The notes below the pieces were generated by a model. It saw only the letters and a list, made by a program, of their open reading frames with translations. It made no database searches and was not told the origin of the DNA. A program made the translations under genes and the position numbers. Positions 7,956 to 16,730 of a stretch of 43,180 nt of DNA are shown here, piece by piece. The first letter of the stretch is position 1; the number at the start of each line of letters is the position of its first letter. This DNA is from CAZKUN01 sp964555935 (GTDB taxonomy: Bacteria > Armatimonadota > Zipacnadia > Zipacnadales > VGFC01), in assembly GCA_964555935.1 (NCBI GenBank), contig CAZKUN010000052.1, positions 1-43,180 on the forward strand, read 5' to 3'.

Positions 7956-9071
7956 TTACAGCCCGGCTCTCCCATGCGCCTCATGCCAGCGGTCCATCGT
8001 CTCGGGCACCCTCCCGCCGCCGGGATGGAACATGAGCATCAGCCCACGCTTCTCGCCATTGAGACACCCAAGCAAGCGGCCGAAGTACTGGTCGATCGAC
8101 TCGTCCGCCGCCTTCGGCCATGCCCCGTAGTAGAGCTTGCCCTTATCCATCAAGCGGCTGAGGATCTCGGCGGGATCGTAATACTCCGGCTGGCCGAAGT
8201 TGATCGCCCGGACCTCGGGGATCTCAACGTAGCCGTCGAAGAGCTGCCGGGCGTCGCCGCAGAAGTGTACCCACCCGCCGCCGAACGCGGCCAACGCGCG
8301 CTGGTGGTATGGGAGGATGAACTCGTCGAGGGCCTTCGGCGGCATCATCACGCCGGAGTCATCGCAGAGCCGAACTCCGCAGTTCTCCATGTAGAGATTC
8401 CCGCTGTGGTGGCCTGAGCTGTCCGGCTCGCCCAGCGCCTCCTTGAAGCGACGGCTGGACTCGATGTAGACGTGCAGAGCGAGTTCCATCACGTGATGCA
8501 CGAAGGGTGGATCGTCGTAGATGTCGGTCAGCAAATCATGCCCGCGCGCCTGGTGGGCGATGTCAAACGGCCCTTGGGTGTCAGCCATGAACACCGGCAC
8601 GCGCCCCGCGAGCCCCTCGCGCAGCTTCCGCGTGACCTCGCAGACCCACGGGATCAGCGAGTCGTCAAAGTTGATGTCATCGGGCTCGAGGCCTGACAGA
8701 TACTCCTTCGTCGCGTGTCCGGTGACCCACGGCGATCCGTACTTGGCCGAGAGTTCGTACTCGCAGCCGAATGGCGTGCAGAGCGTTCCGACGCCAAACT
8801 GCGGCCGAATGCTCAGCACTGAATCGGACGCCACCGGAAGCTGCCGCCCAACCACCACGAGCCCCTCGTGGAGCATCTTCGTCGGGTCGTCAACCTGCTC
8901 AGTCAGAGCATAGTCAGGCCCATCCCATGGCTGCCCTGAGGCCTCGCACAGGAGCGGCAGGAAGTCCGTCTCCGTCTGGTTCCACACCGCAGCCTGGCGC
9001 TTGCGGGCGGTCTCGAGCCGCGGGTCGGGCTCGTTGAGTTGATCCAGGATCGGCGCCGTCTCAGCCACCAT
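7956..9071 (-). CDS. UroD-family (uroporphyrinogen decarboxylase-like) methyltransferase
   Basis: Similar to the uroporphyrinogen-decarboxylase/MtaA-MtbA superfamily (371 residues, TIM barrel). The C-terminal half contains H269-F-C271 and a further C336, i.e. His-x-Cys-x64-Cys. In cobamide:thiol methyltransferases such as MtaA and MtbA a comparable His-x-Cys...Cys set binds zinc and activates the thiol. That reading here is inference. It is unlikely to be haem-pathway HemE, because the usual N-terminal HemE signatures are absent. AGGAG lies seven bases before ATG 9071. It starts 10 bases after the upstream TIM-barrel gene, so the two are co-transcribed. No corrinoid protein is nearby. Confidence 0.8.
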   Translation of the reverse strand: MVAETAPILDQLNEPDPRLETARKRQAAVWNQTETDFLPLLCEASGQPWDGPDYALTEQVDDPTKMLHEGLVVVGRQLPVASDSVLSIRPQFGVGTLCTPFGCEYELSAKYGSPWVTGHATKEYLSGLEPDDINFDDSLIPWVCEVTRKLREGLAGRVPVFMADTQGPFDIAHQARGHDLLTDIYDDPPFVHHVMELALHVYIESSRRFKEALGEPDSSGHHSGNLYMENCGVRLCDDSGVMMPPKALDEFILPYHQRALAAFGGGWVHFCGDARQLFDGYVEIPEVRAINFGQPEYYDPAEILSRLMDKGKLYYGAWPKAADESIDQYFGRLLGCLNGEKRGLMLMFHPGGGRVPETMDRWHEAHGRAGL

Positions 9072-9081
9072 CTGCTCGCTC

Positions 9082-9948
9082 CTATTCGCCGCCGGCGGAC
9101 TCTACTGATTCCTTTGAGCGCGTCCGCTGGAGTTCCATCTCAGCGGGTCGTCGCGAGAGAATGTCGAGCGACATGTCGATGAGTTCGGCCGCCTCGCGCG
9201 GGGTCATCGTGCCAACCGTGACCATGTCGCAGTCGCGGAGGGTATTCCAACTGAAGGTCAGCCCCTGGAACGGGCGGACCTGGCCGGCCGCGAAGGGTTT
9301 GATGGTCATAACGGGCTTCTTCGCGTTGTGGATGACGCGGTTGATCCAGTCGACTTCCACCTGCATCAGGAAGCCCATGAGATTGTAGAGCGAGATGTAC
9401 GTCTCCACGTCCAGCCCCGTCTCGTCCGCGTAGATGATCGCCTCTGGCACGTGGGTGCTGAGGCCTGGGACCATGCCGCGCTCGCGGATCTTCTCGCAGA
9501 TGACGTCCATCTTCCGGATCTCGCGGGTGCACTTGTCGAGCATGGCGTCGGTCGTGCTCGTGTGGGGCATGCAGACTGACGCGCCGAACTCAACCTGCTC
9601 GTCGAGGATGCGCTCGACCTCGCCCGTGTCGAAGCCGTCAACGGGCGTGTTCTTGTCGGTCGGAAAACTCGGCGTGGAGACGACGATCATGTCCTTGCCG
9701 GTGCGCTGCTTGGCCTCTTCGACGGCGTTCGGGAGGATGGGCGAGTTGATCAGGCCCATGATCGTGTCAACGCCACCATTGAGGAAGACCTCGATGATGT
9801 CGGCGACCTTCTTGTAGTCCCCGAAGTGCTCCTTGATGAACGTGTCCTTGGCGGGGGTGCAGTGGCTCCAGCCCAGGAACCAGTTCGTGCCGATGATCAT
9901 TCGGGAAAGCGATAGCCCGCCTACGTCAGTGCGTGGGAAGTCGCTCAT
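9082..9948 (-). CDS. Predicted TIM-barrel protein of unknown function
   Basis: A soluble protein of 288 residues with no signal peptide. Its pattern of alternating strands and helices (for example GGVDTIMGLI, DMIVVSTPSF, MVPGLSTHVP, KPVMTIKPFAAG) suggests a TIM barrel, vaguely like aldo/keto reductases, but the AKR catalytic tetrad is not evident. GAGAGGAC precedes ATG 9948. It lies between the alpha-mannosidase and the UroD-like gene on the same strand, the latter only 10 bases away, so a joint role with the UroD-like enzyme is the best contextual guess. Confidence 0.72.
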   Translation of the reverse strand: MSDFPRTDVGGLSLSRMIIGTNWFLGWSHCTPAKDTFIKEHFGDYKKVADIIEVFLNGGVDTIMGLINSPILPNAVEEAKQRTGKDMIVVSTPSFPTDKNTPVDGFDTGEVERILDEQVEFGASVCMPHTSTTDAMLDKCTREIRKMDVICEKIRERGMVPGLSTHVPEAIIYADETGLDVETYISLYNLMGFLMQVEVDWINRVIHNAKKPVMTIKPFAAGQVRPFQGLTFSWNTLRDCDMVTVGTMTPREAAELIDMSLDILSRRPAEMELQRTRSKESVESAGGE

Positions 9949-10037
9949 CTGCGTGTCCTCTCCAATGCGTGATGCGGTTACGGGGGCCGCGCAGCAGCGC
10001 GCGACCCTCGAATGTTACCTCAGGAATGCCGGCCTGT

Positions 10038-12950
10038 CTACTCACCGACCATGATCGTCGCGACCCCGTAAGCCGGGACCTTGACGGTGACGATGTCGTC
10101 CGACATACTCGCCGTGTCCTCGGCGCAACGTTGCTCGAGAATGCAGACCTCAATGGCCGCTGAGTCGGCCGCGGCCAGGATCGGAGAGACCCGGATCTGC
10201 GCTTCCGTGTCTTTGCCCTCGAACTCGTAGACGCGGATGACGAGCGCATCCGAGCCCTCCGCCTTCTTGATGCCTGAGAGCATCACGTTCGGCGTGAGGA
10301 TCTCCAGCGACGAGCCATCCGCAGGCAGCTCGCCGTCGTGAACGGTCGTGCCGACAGCGATGAGCGCGTGGTTGAACGCGTAACCGGCGTGGATCGCGGC
10401 GGCGCGGTCGAACTCACCGACGTGGGGGACGAGCGCGTAGCGTATCTTGTGCCTCCCGATCTCGGGGAGCGGGTCGGGGTCGCAACTCGACCGCAGCAGC
10501 GTCAGGCGCACGGCGTCCTCGAAGACCTGGTACCCATACTTGCAGTCGTTCAGCAGCGTCCCGCCGAGCTTGACGTCCTCGTCGATGGCCGTGCCGGTGA
10601 GGTCGGTCCAGTTCAATGCCGGCGATTCGCCACCGTCAGGTTTGCGCTCAATGGAGCCGCACGCGATCTCGAAGTTGGCCCGGCCATCTTCAATGTCGAG
10701 CGGGAAGGACGCTCTCAACGCCGGAACGCCCGTCGCCGGATCGCCGCGCTCGAGCCAATTGACGTCGAGGTCGAAGTCGATCTGGCGACTGCCCGCCGCG
10801 AGGCTGATGACGAGGCGGTAGTCCGAGTCATTGTGCTTGCCCGTGAGCTGAACCGCGGCCACGCTCGGGCCGCGGTGGGTGATTGTCAGCACGGAGTCAG
10901 CGAGGGGCTGTACCGTGTCGACTATCGCGCCGAGTTGCCACGCCGTCATGGCATGAGGCGCTTCCTGCTCGCGCTCGATCGCGCCGAGCACGCCGTCGCC
11001 GACGAAGTCCTCATCGGTCTCCCTGTCAATCGCGCTGATAATGCCACCGGCCTCGCCGCTGATCGTCAGTTCGAGATGCTCGTTGCCGATGATCACGGGG
11101 TTGGCCATCTGGGACTGGGCGTAACCGAGAGTGTAGATCGGTCGGCCTGTCTCTTTCACATAGGTCGCGCCCGTTGGCGCGTCGCCCGCCCCGAGATCGA
11201 CGACGTAGCCCTTGTGCCCCATCGGCGGCAGCGCATTGGCCTGGAACGCCACGACGGCAAACGTGTGGCCCCAGTAATTCCCACGCTCGATGACCTGACC
11301 GACGACCGCCTTGCCGGTGGTGTCGCGCACGATCACCTGTTCGTCCGGCAACTCGCGGTTCCAGACCTTGAGTCGCACGACCTCATCGCGAACGCACGGA
11401 GCGGGGTTGAACACGATGAACGGGTCCGCGCCGCACTCACCCGCGCCGAGGGTCGACACATCCCCCCACCACGCGTCGTTGCCAACGCCGGCGCCCAGGC
11501 CCATGTCGGCCCCGGGGGCGGCGGACGCCGCCGCCAACATGCTGGTGTCCATCTTGCCTGCCAGCGCCCGCAGGCTGCGTGTCCGGATCATCCCCGTGCT
11601 GGCCAGATTCTCCTGGAAGAGCCCCAGCGCGTGCTCGACGGTTTCCTTCACGCCCGAGCCGGGCAGGATGTCGTGGAACTGGATGAACATGATCCGGCGC
11701 CAGCACTCCTCAAGCGTCTCGCGCGGGTAGTCCAGCACGTTCGCCGCGCTCCCGAGGAGCGCTGCCCATTCTGTGTCGACGAGGTCGTTCTCGCCCTTGC
11801 GGTTGGCGAACTTGATCCGCGCCTCGCTGGTATAACACCCCTCAAAGACGAAGTTCAGCTCATCCTTGTGGACGGGGAGTTCGAGGCTCTGCTCCTCGAT
11901 CTTGCGCTCGACGGTGGTGAAGTAGTCGTCGGTCGTAGTCAGCTTGACGTTCGGCCAGATCGGCCATGTCGCCATGTCCTCGGCTGCGCGCAGGTGCCGG
12001 CGCGTCGGCCCGCCGCCGTGGTCGCCGACGCCGTAGACCCACAGCAGGTCCTTCAGACCCGTATGCTTCTCCATGGCGAACCGGAGGCGCGTCATTCCAG
12101 GCTGGATCTCGCAGTTGTACCCGTTGGGCGAATCGTCGTACGCGAGCACGCGCTTGCCGTCCATGCCCTCCCACCAGAAGAGCTGGCTTGTCTCGCCGGA
12201 TGTCATGCTCTGCAGGCGCGGGCCATTGGCCCGGTGGTGGTAGTAGCGGCTCACCGCGCCCTTGCGAAGCAGGCCGGGCAGCGTCCAGCAATGGCCGAAG
12301 GTGTCGGGCTCCCAATCGATCTTGACCGCGTCATACGGGATGCCGAACTCGTCCCTGAAGTACTTGCGCGTGTACAGCAAGTGGCGCGCGAGGATCTCAC
12401 CGGATGCGAGGTTCTTGTCACCCTCGACCCACTGGCTCGCGGTGATCTCCCAGCGACCCTCGGCAACGCGCCGCTTGATCATCTCGAAGACCTCGGGCGC
12501 ATACTCCTGCATCGCGATGTAGACGCTTGCCTGGCTCTGCGAGAAGTGGAAGCTCGGGAACTCATCCATCAGCTTGTCCATCGTGGTGAACGTGTCATAC
12601 GTTACTGATACCGTCTCCGGCCAGCTCCACATCCAGTTCATATCGATGTGCGCGTGGCCGCAGCAGTAGATCGTGTACTCCTTGGCTGCCGACCTCAGCG
12701 GGGCGAGGATCTCCTCCGCCTCGGCGACGAGAGCACTTGCATCGCTACTACCCGCCTCAAGCGCGTCGACGACAAGCTTGGCCGCCTCCTCCAGCACGGG
12801 CTCCCACTCGTCGGCATTGTCCGGCTGCGCCTTGGTCATGCGGATTCCGAAGTCCAGCTCCGCTTTGATGCGGTCAAGCAACCCATGGAGCGGGCCGACC
12901 GCGCGGTCGATCTCCGCCTGAAGTGTCCCTAGTTTGGTCTGCAGACTCAA
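10038..12950 (-). CDS. Alpha-mannosidase, glycoside hydrolase family 38
   Basis: A GH38 retaining alpha-mannosidase of 970 residues, a usual length for bacterial members. It has an N-terminal helical leader (~1-90), then the zinc-binding start of the catalytic domain, GH99-A-H101-I-D103-MNW, and the nucleophile motif WEPD216TFGH. A second zinc/catalytic region contains QFHDILPGSG, followed by the long beta-sandwich C-terminal domains. There is no signal peptide, so it is probably cytoplasmic and acts on imported mannosides. The start appears to be TTG 12950, preceded by AAAGGATGA; an upstream ATG reads quickly into a stop. It sits within a minus-strand run of five genes (16580 to 7956). Confidence 0.95.
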   Translation of the reverse strand: MSLQTKLGTLQAEIDRAVGPLHGLLDRIKAELDFGIRMTKAQPDNADEWEPVLEEAAKLVVDALEAGSSDASALVAEAEEILAPLRSAAKEYTIYCCGHAHIDMNWMWSWPETVSVTYDTFTTMDKLMDEFPSFHFSQSQASVYIAMQEYAPEVFEMIKRRVAEGRWEITASQWVEGDKNLASGEILARHLLYTRKYFRDEFGIPYDAVKIDWEPDTFGHCWTLPGLLRKGAVSRYYHHRANGPRLQSMTSGETSQLFWWEGMDGKRVLAYDDSPNGYNCEIQPGMTRLRFAMEKHTGLKDLLWVYGVGDHGGGPTRRHLRAAEDMATWPIWPNVKLTTTDDYFTTVERKIEEQSLELPVHKDELNFVFEGCYTSEARIKFANRKGENDLVDTEWAALLGSAANVLDYPRETLEECWRRIMFIQFHDILPGSGVKETVEHALGLFQENLASTGMIRTRSLRALAGKMDTSMLAAASAAPGADMGLGAGVGNDAWWGDVSTLGAGECGADPFIVFNPAPCVRDEVVRLKVWNRELPDEQVIVRDTTGKAVVGQVIERGNYWGHTFAVVAFQANALPPMGHKGYVVDLGAGDAPTGATYVKETGRPIYTLGYAQSQMANPVIIGNEHLELTISGEAGGIISAIDRETDEDFVGDGVLGAIEREQEAPHAMTAWQLGAIVDTVQPLADSVLTITHRGPSVAAVQLTGKHNDSDYRLVISLAAGSRQIDFDLDVNWLERGDPATGVPALRASFPLDIEDGRANFEIACGSIERKPDGGESPALNWTDLTGTAIDEDVKLGGTLLNDCKYGYQVFEDAVRLTLLRSSCDPDPLPEIGRHKIRYALVPHVGEFDRAAAIHAGYAFNHALIAVGTTVHDGELPADGSSLEILTPNVMLSGIKKAEGSDALVIRVYEFEGKDTEAQIRVSPILAAADSAAIEVCILEQRCAEDTASMSDDIVTVKVPAYGVATIMVGE

Positions 12951-13030
12951 TGGACAGTCATCCTTTCATCTGGCTGCAAAGTGTCGGCGTGGGGATTCGG
13001 CCCGCCGCGTGCGAGGACCTGCGTGGCCCC

Positions 13031-15292
13031 TCACGGCACGCGACGAACGCAGGCCGCTACCTCCGCGCCGAGCCCTTCGGGCACGGGCCAATCCTGCGCG
13101 CCCTCCGGGAGTTCCGCCGCGTGCTGCCGCACCTCTCCTCCTGTGGCGCAATCGAGCCACGACAGGCTGTACGTCCCCGCAGGCAGTTCTGAGATGCCCG
13201 GCGCTGTCTCGGCATGGGAGGAATACGCGACGTACGTCTCGCCGGGTTGCGCGAGCACGTAGTCCGTATCGCCCGCAGCGAGTTCGTCGTGCGGCTCGAG
13301 GGTCGTTGCGTCCACCGCCTCCATGAACGTGACCAGCCGGCCACAGGCGTAGAGGTCCTCCGACGGCGTGGAGTCGACGTCCATGCCGAGGACCATCACG
13401 TGCGCGCCCGCCATCGCGCTGGCCCAGATCTTCTTCCGCAACTCGGCTCCCGTGCCCATGTCGGCGCACTCGGACATGTTGATGCCGTACCGGCCTCGCG
13501 CCCGGCGTCGCGCCTGCACGAGACCGTCGTGCAGCTCGCGTGCCGTGTCAACGTTGTACTGCACCGCAAACTGGTCGATGTTTGGGTCCCCCGCGAACTC
13601 GTCGAAGCCGAGCCCGTTGAGCTTGTGGACGGCGATCGGGTGGTCGTGGTCGTCGGTCTCGCGGATGGTTGCTGCGATCCCGCTCACGCGCTTGGGAGAG
13701 TAGCGCTCCTCATATTCCTCACCCACGCACCAGATGAGGTTTCGGTGGTGCTGGAAGCGCTCCACGAGGCTCTCGATGAAGCGGCGTTCCGCGTCGCCAA
13801 CTGCGTCGCCCGTGTCCCAGACGCGCGCGCTATCGTCGTAGATGAAGAGCATCAGGCAGATGTCCGCCTCATCCATCGCGACGAGCCATGCATCCCACTG
13901 GGCGAGCACCGGTTCGCTGAGGCCCTTCGCTGGGTCATGGTCGACGAACGGGTTCTGCGTCGGGTCGCCATCGCCCCCGTGCGACCGGATGGCTTGCGCG
14001 TAGAGGCAGTTGGCGCCCGTCGCCGCGAGCTTGCGGATGAGGGCCATCTGGTCGCCGTCACGAGTGCCGTCCGGAGCCAGATCGCCGCGGTAGAGGAAGC
14101 CCTCCGGATCGCCCGGCCCGCACATGACGAACGGATCGCCGCCCTTGCGGCGTAGCACGTCAGGACGCTCGAGATCGACGATGATCTGTCCGAACATGGG
14201 GTCGCGATCGAGGCACGCCTCGGCGAGTAATCTGAGCGCTTCGTTCTCAGCCTCGCGCGACTTCACGTCCGCGTCGTTCCAACTCACGATCGCGTCCAGG
14301 CTGGGCACCACCACCATGGCCCTGGGTCCGCCGTGCCCGAACGCCCCGAAGGCATCGTGCGGCGCGTCCGGCCAGTGCCTGAGCCCCTCGCGGTCAACGC
14401 CATTCGTCCACCAGAGGAAGCTGTAGCTCCCCATGTGGTCGGTCTGATTGTCGGGGATCGCGCGCGAGCCGATGGTGCGCTGTCCGTCGATCATCTCCGT
14501 CGCGCCGCCGGTTGCGCGCGGTATCGAGGTTGCGACGCTGCTCCTCGTCGCGAGTCGGGCGTGGTCGGCGCTGATGAGCTGCTGCCCGCGCCACGAACCG
14601 TCTCGCAGATAGAGCAATCCAAACCGCGCGAAGTCCCTCGGCGAGATAGCCGTCCGCCCGGGCCGATCGCCCGTGCCAAAGGCCATGAACGTCGGGTCAT
14701 CCTCGCACTGGAGGATGTCGGTCAACAGCGGGCGCAAGACAGCGTCGTCGACGCTATCCCACGTGGCGGCGTAGACTCCTACAAAGAGCGTGTCCCACAG
14801 CAGCGCCATGTGCCAGTCGTTGTAGTCATACGCGCTGCCCGGCTCGTCCTCCAGTCCGTAGCAGGCTGTCTGGTTTGCCATGTGGCGCCACGTAATGCCT
14901 CGGTCCGGGCGCCCCAGATCGGCGTTGATGCTGTCCAATCTTGGCTCGAAACGAAGAACCGGCTCATCGATGCCGCCGATGCGGCCATCCTCGATGGCCT
15001 TCATGATGAAGTGGCTGTAGAAGGGCTTGGCCGCGGATGCCACGTCGCCCCGCCGCGTCACGTCCCCCCATTCATGGACGATGAAGCCGTGCCGGATCAC
15101 GCATCCGCGTCCGCCGACATGTTCGGCGAGAGCGTCCAGTTTCGCCGAGTTCATCCGCACATCCGCCGGCGCGCGAGTCTCCCATGTCCCCGTCGGGTAG
15201 ACCGTCTCCTGAGGGGCAACGGGGCTGTGGAGCAAGAACACGGCGACGGCTAAGGTAGCCGTCGCCGAGATCATCTGTAAGTGAGTAGGCAT
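13031..15292 (-). CDS. Beta-lactamase-fold serine hydrolase fused to glycosidase-like domain, secreted
   Basis: Two modules on one chain (753 residues) after a Sec signal. Residues ~40-360 resemble the class C beta-lactamase/DD-peptidase-type serine hydrolase family, with S86-A-A-K89 (SxxK), a YDYND segment at 155-159 where YxN is expected, and H320-G-G in place of KTG. Residues ~375-753 look like a TIM-barrel glycosidase-like module of the DUF4038 kind. Candidate acids are E525/E526 in WCVGEEYEE and E608 in NMSECADMG, followed by WASAMAGAHVM and a small beta-rich tail. The ATG at 15292 has GGGGGTG upstream. The fusion is continuous with no frameshift. Whether the serine site is active is uncertain because the Asn of YxN is displaced. 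Confidence 0.78.
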   Translation of the reverse strand: MPTHLQMISATATLAVAVFLLHSPVAPQETVYPTGTWETRAPADVRMNSAKLDALAEHVGGRGCVIRHGFIVHEWGDVTRRGDVASAAKPFYSHFIMKAIEDGRIGGIDEPVLRFEPRLDSINADLGRPDRGITWRHMANQTACYGLEDEPGSAYDYNDWHMALLWDTLFVGVYAATWDSVDDAVLRPLLTDILQCEDDPTFMAFGTGDRPGRTAISPRDFARFGLLYLRDGSWRGQQLISADHARLATRSSVATSIPRATGGATEMIDGQRTIGSRAIPDNQTDHMGSYSFLWWTNGVDREGLRHWPDAPHDAFGAFGHGGPRAMVVVPSLDAIVSWNDADVKSREAENEALRLLAEACLDRDPMFGQIIVDLERPDVLRRKGGDPFVMCGPGDPEGFLYRGDLAPDGTRDGDQMALIRKLAATGANCLYAQAIRSHGGDGDPTQNPFVDHDPAKGLSEPVLAQWDAWLVAMDEADICLMLFIYDDSARVWDTGDAVGDAERRFIESLVERFQHHRNLIWCVGEEYEERYSPKRVSGIAATIRETDDHDHPIAVHKLNGLGFDEFAGDPNIDQFAVQYNVDTARELHDGLVQARRRARGRYGINMSECADMGTGAELRKKIWASAMAGAHVMVLGMDVDSTPSEDLYACGRLVTFMEAVDATTLEPHDELAAGDTDYVLAQPGETYVAYSSHAETAPGISELPAGTYSLSWLDCATGGEVRQHAAELPEGAQDWPVPEGLGAEVAACVRRVP

Positions 15293-15362
15293 GCGGGCAC
15301 CCCCGAAGTCATGGGCCGGAGTGCGACTCGGCTCGGGGCATGTCCTTGGTCGCCGGCGACGC

Positions 15363-16580
15363 TCATCCCTCGTTGAGTTCCGCCTCGACTGCCGCCGTCA
15401 GGTCATCCTGAGTCCACTGGGCGCCCATCTTGCGCTGGAACAATACCTCGCGGTCTCCACGAGCGATGCCGTTCTTGCCGTTGACCATTATCCCCGCGCA
15501 GGTCAGGCCCGAGCGCTTCCACATCTGGAAGCCGACCGGGTCGTTCTCGGGGTCGCGAAAATCGTGGATCTCAACCTCCACGCGGTCGGGGTGCTCGTCC
15601 TCGTGGCTCCGGATGACGCCTCTGACCTCCGCGTGAGCGTCGTTATCCGGGTAGAACGCGAGGATGTAGACATCGGCGTCTGACGTCAACTCGCCGGCCG
15701 GATCGGAGCCGGCCGCGGCTACGACGCCAGTCAGGCCTCGCTCATCCGGCAGGCCCTCCTTCACCATCAGCGTCGTCACTTGCTCTGATGCCAGGTAGGT
15801 GAGGAGTTGCTGCGCCTCGGCCGCGTGCTTAGTCGTGTTGAGCATGCCGACCGTGACCATTGGCACGTTGTAAGACTCCTCCGGCAGCGAGAAGGCAATT
15901 CGGACGGGGGACTTGGCCAACTGCTCCTCATCGATCGGCAGCGGACAGCCTCGGTAGGTGAACGTGAGGTCGATCTTCTCCTGAACGACGTCCTGATAGG
16001 CGACGATGATACGCTCGGCGGGGACGATCTTCTCCTGCAAGTCGTTCCACAACTCGAGTTGCTGCAGGCTCTGACGCACGTGCCACCCCATCGAGCTACG
16101 GTCCGGATCGGGGAGCGCGATCGTAGCAAGCGCCAGAGCGTTGAGATCGTCGGGCTTCTCCACCTTCAGTGGGGAGTCACGCCCGACGACGGCCACGATT
16201 TCGAAGCTGCCGAGCTTCACGGTGGTCTCCGCGTCGACTAGGTCGCTCTCGGCCAATACGTCCAGCTCCCGCCCGCCGGGAGACACGAATAGGTCCGGGC
16301 GCTCGCCGTCGTCGACCACTCGGCCGAGAAGCACGGCGTCATTGTCGTACGTGACATCGATCTCGATGCCCGGGTTGGCCGCCTCGAAGAGCGCAATCGC
16401 CTCGTGGAACGGCACGGTCATGCCGCACGGCACGTACATCGACAGTTGCGCCGGCTCGGCCGTCGCCACCGGCTCGGGCAGATCTGGCGGGGGCGCGGAG
16501 GCCGTCTGGTCTTGGCATCCGAGAAGCGCCATGGTCAGCAGCGCGCCCGCGAGCAGCAGGTTCGTCCGGGTCAGTGTCAT
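15363..16580 (-). CDS. ModA-like substrate-binding lipoprotein with extra C-terminal domain
   Basis: A periplasmic-binding-protein lipoprotein of 405 residues. The signal ends in the lipobox LLGC22. Residues ~45-290 follow the molybdate/iron ABC-transporter binding-protein pattern: an FEAANPGIEIDV strand, ERPDLFVSPGGRELDVL, SPLKVEKPDDL and the YQDVVQEKIDLTF hinge region. Residues ~300-405 are additional and read like a thioredoxin-type fold without CxxC (YILAFYPDND, VEVEIHDF, CAGIMVNGKNG, then a terminal helix). That identification is inference. GGAGGTG sets ATG 16580; the longer frame to 16715 is not needed. No permease or ATPase gene accompanies it, so it may serve a transporter encoded elsewhere or have a sensing role. 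Confidence 0.82.
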   Translation of the reverse strand: MTLTRTNLLLAGALLTMALLGCQDQTASAPPPDLPEPVATAEPAQLSMYVPCGMTVPFHEAIALFEAANPGIEIDVTYDNDAVLLGRVVDDGERPDLFVSPGGRELDVLAESDLVDAETTVKLGSFEIVAVVGRDSPLKVEKPDDLNALALATIALPDPDRSSMGWHVRQSLQQLELWNDLQEKIVPAERIIVAYQDVVQEKIDLTFTYRGCPLPIDEEQLAKSPVRIAFSLPEESYNVPMVTVGMLNTTKHAAEAQQLLTYLASEQVTTLMVKEGLPDERGLTGVVAAAGSDPAGELTSDADVYILAFYPDNDAHAEVRGVIRSHEDEHPDRVEVEIHDFRDPENDPVGFQMWKRSGLTCAGIMVNGKNGIARGDREVLFQRKMGAQWTQDDLTAAVEAELNEG

Positions 16581-16730
16581 GTCAATCACCTCCGGGAGTC
16601 TCGGGCCTGTACTAGAGGCAAGCGGCGTCCCGATGGGTGAAGTTCCGGGCTGGAGACGAACAGGCCCCGGCTCCACTCGCGCCGAACAGTATCCACCGTA
16701 GGCCCAGACTGCCACGCGAGAGGCTCACGC

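Noticed and set aside
7956..9071. Annotation as haem-pathway HemE
   Set aside because: Typical HemE N-terminal signatures are missing and a His-x-Cys...Cys set is present, which points to the methyltransferase branch.
10338..12608. 756-codon open frame on the plus strand
   Set aside because: It lies wholly inside the GH38 gene, whose catalytic motifs are intact on the minus strand. Composition is Arg/Val/Asp-rich, as usual for antisense frames.
13214..15253. Plus-strand frames of 313 and 306 codons
   Set aside because: Both are antisense to the beta-lactamase/glycosidase-like fusion, which has a signal peptide, ribosome site and conserved motifs.
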